DNA of 35,004 nt from Nocardiopsis endophytica (GTDB taxonomy: Bacteria; Actinomycetota; Actinomycetes; Streptosporangiales; Streptosporangiaceae), in assembly GCF_027706725.1 (NCBI RefSeq), contig NZ_JAQFWQ010000077.1:1-35004 (forward strand), read 5' to 3'. This document shows, one piece after another, positions 32,896-35,004 of the stretch (position 1 is the first letter of the stretch; the number at the start of each line of letters is the position of its first letter). The translations under genes were made by a program, and so were the position numbers. The notes beneath the pieces were generated by a model that saw only the letters and a program-made list of their open reading frames with translations, was not told the DNA's origin and did no database searches.

Positions 32896-33103
32896 GGTCC
32901 ATCCCCGCGTTTGCGAGGCGCACGCCGCCCACCGCGCCGAGCGCCACACCATCGCCGGTCCATCCCCGCGGTGCGGGGCGCACGTACGTACCCGTACTTC
33001 GCCGTCGTGCTCTTCGGGTCCATCCCCGCGGTGCGGGGCGCACCCATCGCCCAGCGCTGTGGGGCGGGGATGGTCCGGTCCATCCCCGCGGCGCGGGGCG
33101 CAC
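32896..33103 (-). CRISPR. Small type I-E-like CRISPR array, four repeats and three spacers
   Basis: Repeats lie at 32896-32923, 32957-32983, 33017-33043 and 33077-33103, separated by three 33-base spacers. On the minus strand the repeat is GTGCGCCCCGCACCGCGGGG followed by ATGGACC, the shape of type I-E repeats. The middle two are identical, the one nearest xseB has a single change, and the one at 32896 has an insertion and changes. Decay therefore increases away from xseB, so the leader should be at 33104-33211 and transcription on the minus strand. No cas gene occurs in the window. Spacer origins cannot be judged here. Confidence 0.85.
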
Positions 33104-33211
33104 CTCTTTCTCACCTGGGACGACGCGTGGCGTTACCCATTTGCAATCGAATGCGGAACGTTCTTGTCCTCGTCTCGCCGCGCACCACTCTTGAGTTGTC
33201 CTCAGGCGAGT
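33104..33211 (-). promoter_or_regulatory. Probable CRISPR leader
   Basis: This 108-bp stretch between the xseB stop and the first repeat is less GC-rich than its surroundings (TTGCAAATGGGTAAC on the minus strand near 33140). By repeat orientation and decay it is where the leader belongs. It is also downstream of xseA-xseB on the same strand, so read-through could add to array transcription. Confidence 0.55.
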
Positions 33212-33517
33212 CTAGAACGGTGCGTCCGCCTCGCCCGAGCCGTTTCCGTTGCCCTCGGGGGCGTTCTCCTCCATGGCCACTGCCAGCTTCGCCCTTGCGC
33301 CCTCAAGCCACTGCTCGCACGTCTTCGCCAGCTGCTCGCCGCGCTCCCACAGGGCCAGCGACTCCTTAAGGGTCAACCCCCCGGACTCCAACCGGCGGAC
33401 GACCGAGTCCAGCTCCTCGCGGGCCTCTTCGTAGCTGAGTTCCGGCTCCTCTTCCGCCCCCGTCTGCTCCGGGTTCTCCGCCTCAGCGGCCTCGGCGGTG
33501 CTGCTCTTCTTCGCCAT
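33212..33517 (-). CDS. xseB: Exodeoxyribonuclease VII small subunit
   Basis: This 101-residue subunit shows the short helical XseB core LSYEEAREELDSVVRRLESGGLTLKESLALWERGEQLAKTCEQWLEGARAKL, about residues 27-78. Several small subunits coat the large XseA subunit to form the single-strand-specific exonuclease. Acidic, Ser/Ala-rich ends flank the core and are longer than in compact family members. I use the ATG at 33517; an in-frame GTG at 33526 overlaps the xseA stop by four bases and is a fair alternative through coupling. It follows xseA directly, so stoichiometry is probably set translationally. Confidence 0.93.
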   Translation of the reverse strand: MAKKSSTAEAAEAENPEQTGAEEEPELSYEEAREELDSVVRRLESGGLTLKESLALWERGEQLAKTCEQWLEGARAKLAVAMEENAPEGNGNGSGEADAPF

Positions 33518-33522
33518 GTCCC

Positions 33523-34812
33523 TCACTCGTCCCCGGTCTCGTTCACGCCGTCCGCGTCGCCTGAGCCGTCAGCGCCATCCGTGCCGTCCGTGCCGTCAGC
33601 ACCGTCCAACTTGTCGCCCGCGGTCGCCTTCAGGCTGTCCTCCGCGAACCGCAGCCGCAGCTCATCGCCCTTGGACACCTCATCGGCCGAGCGGACCACT
33701 CCCCCGTCCGGCCCCTGCACGATCGCATAGCCGCGCGCCAGCGTCGTCGCGGGCGACAGCGCGTGCAAGCGCGCCCTCGTGTGCCTCAGGTCGTCGCCCG
33801 CCCTGTCCAGCGACACCGTCACGCACCTGCGCGCGCGGTCGCGCAGGCCCATCACCTGCTCGGTCAGCCGGTCCATCTCCTGCACCGGGTTGGCCAGCAC
33901 CGGCCGGGAGCGCATGCCGTCCAGCCACGCCTTCTCCCTCGCCAGGCCGCCCTCGATCACGCGGCGCGCGCGGTGCCGCAGCCCCCGGATGAGCTCCAGC
34001 TGCTCCCCCACGTCCGGGATGGTCTTCTTCGCCGCGTCCGTCGGGGTCGACGCCCGCACGTCCGCCACGAAGTCCAGCAGCGGCGTGTCCTGCTCGTGCC
34101 CGATCGCACTCACGACCGGCGTGCCCGCCGCCGCGACCGCGCGCACCATCGCCTCGTCGGAGAACGGCAGCAGGTCCTCCAGGCTCCCGCCGCCGCGCGC
34201 GATGATGACGACGTCGACGCCGGGATGCCCGTCCAGCTCCTTCAGCGCCTCGGTCACCTCGCCGACCGCGCGGTCGCCCTGCACCGCCACCTCGCGCACC
34301 TCGAACCGGACGGCCGGCCAGCGGCGGCGGCCGTTCTCCAGCACGTCGCGCTCGGCGGCCGAGTCGCGCCCGCAGATCAGCCCCACCGTGCCCGGCAGGA
34401 ACGGCAGCGGGCGCTTGCGCGCCTCGTCGAAGACGCCCTCGGCGGCCAGGGTCTTGCGGAGCTGCTCCAGCCGGGCGAGCAGTTCGCCCAGCCCCACATG
34501 CCGGATCTCCAGCGCCAGCAGGGAGAAGGTCCCGCGCGCCACGTAGAAGTCGGGCTTGGCGTGGATGACCACCCGCGCGCCCGGCTCCGGCACCGGCGTG
34601 GTGGCCTGCAGCACCCGCAGGGGGCACACCACGCGCGCCGACACGTTCGCGACCGGGTCGCGCAGGGTGATGAAGGCGGTGCCGCCGCGGCGGTTCAGCT
34701 CGGCGATCTGCCCCTCGACCCAGATGCGGCCGAGGCGCCCGATCCACCCGCCGACGGCCTGCATGACGACGCGCACCGGCTGCGGGGATTCGGGGGTGCT
34801 CTCCATACCCAT
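33523..34812 (-). CDS. xseA: Exodeoxyribonuclease VII large subunit
   Basis: This 429-residue catalytic subunit degrades single-stranded DNA from both ends, in repair and mutation avoidance. The N-terminal OB-fold (about 1-105; [26 protein letters not shown]) is followed by the catalytic region with [44 protein letters not shown] and [27 protein letters not shown], then a coiled-coil C-terminal region. The last ~27 residues are an acidic Asp/Gly repeat ([14 protein letters not shown]) not needed by the family. The ATG at 34812 is supported by a leaderless -10 seven bases upstream; a second ATG lies at 34806. Confidence 0.95.
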   Translation of the reverse strand: MGMESTPESPQPVRVVMQAVGGWIGRLGRIWVEGQIAELNRRGGTAFITLRDPVANVSARVVCPLRVLQATTPVPEPGARVVIHAKPDFYVARGTFSLLALEIRHVGLGELLARLEQLRKTLAAEGVFDEARKRPLPFLPGTVGLICGRDSAAERDVLENGRRRWPAVRFEVREVAVQGDRAVGEVTEALKELDGHPGVDVVIIARGGGSLEDLLPFSDEAMVRAVAAAGTPVVSAIGHEQDTPLLDFVADVRASTPTDAAKKTIPDVGEQLELIRGLRHRARRVIEGGLAREKAWLDGMRSRPVLANPVQEMDRLTEQVMGLRDRARRCVTVSLDRAGDDLRHTRARLHALSPATTLARGYAIVQGPDGGVVRSADEVSKGDELRLRFAEDSLKATAGDKLDGADGTDGTDGADGSGDADGVNETGDE

Positions 34813-34819
34813 GGGTCAG

Positions 34820-34825
34820 AGCCTA
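34820..34825 (-). promoter_or_regulatory. Leaderless -10 element for xseA
   Basis: On the minus strand TAGGCT lies exactly seven bases before the ATG at 34812. This matches the actinobacterial TANNNT box for transcription starting at the start codon. No ribosome binding site of normal quality is present. Confidence 0.6.
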
Positions 34826-34909
34826 GAGGAGCCCACCGACCGTTCCCCTCGCGGCGAGCCGGGGCGGCGCCAGGGCGGTTCCAGGGCATCCCGGGACGGG
34901 CGCATCCTT

Positions 34910-34934
34910 GTTGATCTCGGGGAAGTCGGGCTTA
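34910..34934. repeat. Half copy of the TGATCTCGGGG hairpin element
   Basis: These 25 bases are identical to the complement of 23545-23569, one arm of the 58-bp hairpin. The matching second arm is not found in the remaining 70 bases of the window, so this copy is either truncated or strongly diverged. The rest of 34813-35004 shows no gene. Confidence 0.75.
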
Positions 34935-35004
34935 GAGCCGGCGCGGATAGGCGGGCGGACCGCAGGGGTCCGGCCCCGCCGACTCCGCCGCCGAACGCCG
35001 CCCC

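Overview
The window is very GC-rich DNA with strong third-position G/C bias, typical of a filamentous actinomycete. A WblA/WhiB4-type regulator, a DUF6542 protein, tandem DUF1707 proteins, Spo0M-like proteins and actinobacterial-style leaderless starts support this. Nocardiopsis or a relative in the Nocardiopsaceae is my best guess, but that is inference because no rRNA or other marker is present.

Layout. Positions 1-754 carry no gene: half of a long hairpin element followed by about three tandem copies of a ~217-bp repeat. From 755 to 10.5 kb come a CoA-disulfide-reductase-like flavoprotein (-), an HD-domain phosphohydrolase (+), a TauE/SafE permease (-), wblA (+) behind a ~490-bp upstream region, an SPFH protein (-), an ABC ATPase (-), two tandem DUF1707 proteins (+), serB (+) and an inositol-monophosphatase-type phosphatase (+). 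From 10.5 to 18.4 kb lie an 84-aa orphan, an XRE regulator/DUF2975 membrane protein pair (-) with a striking 35-bp operator, a divergent 1264-aa protein with three CbxX-type AAA+ modules (+), and facing it three tandem Spo0M-like genes (-). Positions 18.5-22.7 kb hold a compact fructose PTS operon (-): DeoR regulator, 1-phosphofructokinase, EIIA, EIIBC, HPr. Positions 22.7-23.97 kb are gene-free and packed with repeats and hairpins. A family 3 glycoside hydrolase (-) and a divergent TetR regulator (+) follow around a perfect 18-bp palindrome. An ABC-type ATPase/membrane protein pair (-), rmuC (+), a DUF6542 membrane protein (+) and a methyltransferase (+) come next. A small orphan type I-E-like CRISPR array with decayed repeats at one end, then xseB and xseA (-), finish the window.

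How the genes work together. The fructose operon should import and phosphorylate fructose and feed fructose 1,6-bisphosphate to glycolysis under its own DeoR repressor; Enzyme I is not in the window. xseA/xseB encode the two subunits of exonuclease VII, and RmuC nearby is also linked to DNA maintenance. The TetR/GH3 pair looks like a self-contained glycoside-use module. The triple AAA+ protein and the Spo0M trio are convergent and separated only by a 68-bp hairpin; a functional link is possible but unproven.

Most unusual points: the AAA+ protein appears to keep only one complete ATPase site of three; hairpins with outer arms around TGATCTCG...CGAGATCA recur at six places, three times directly followed by the same ~220-bp repeat; and the CRISPR array shows a preserved-to-decayed gradient with no cas genes in view.
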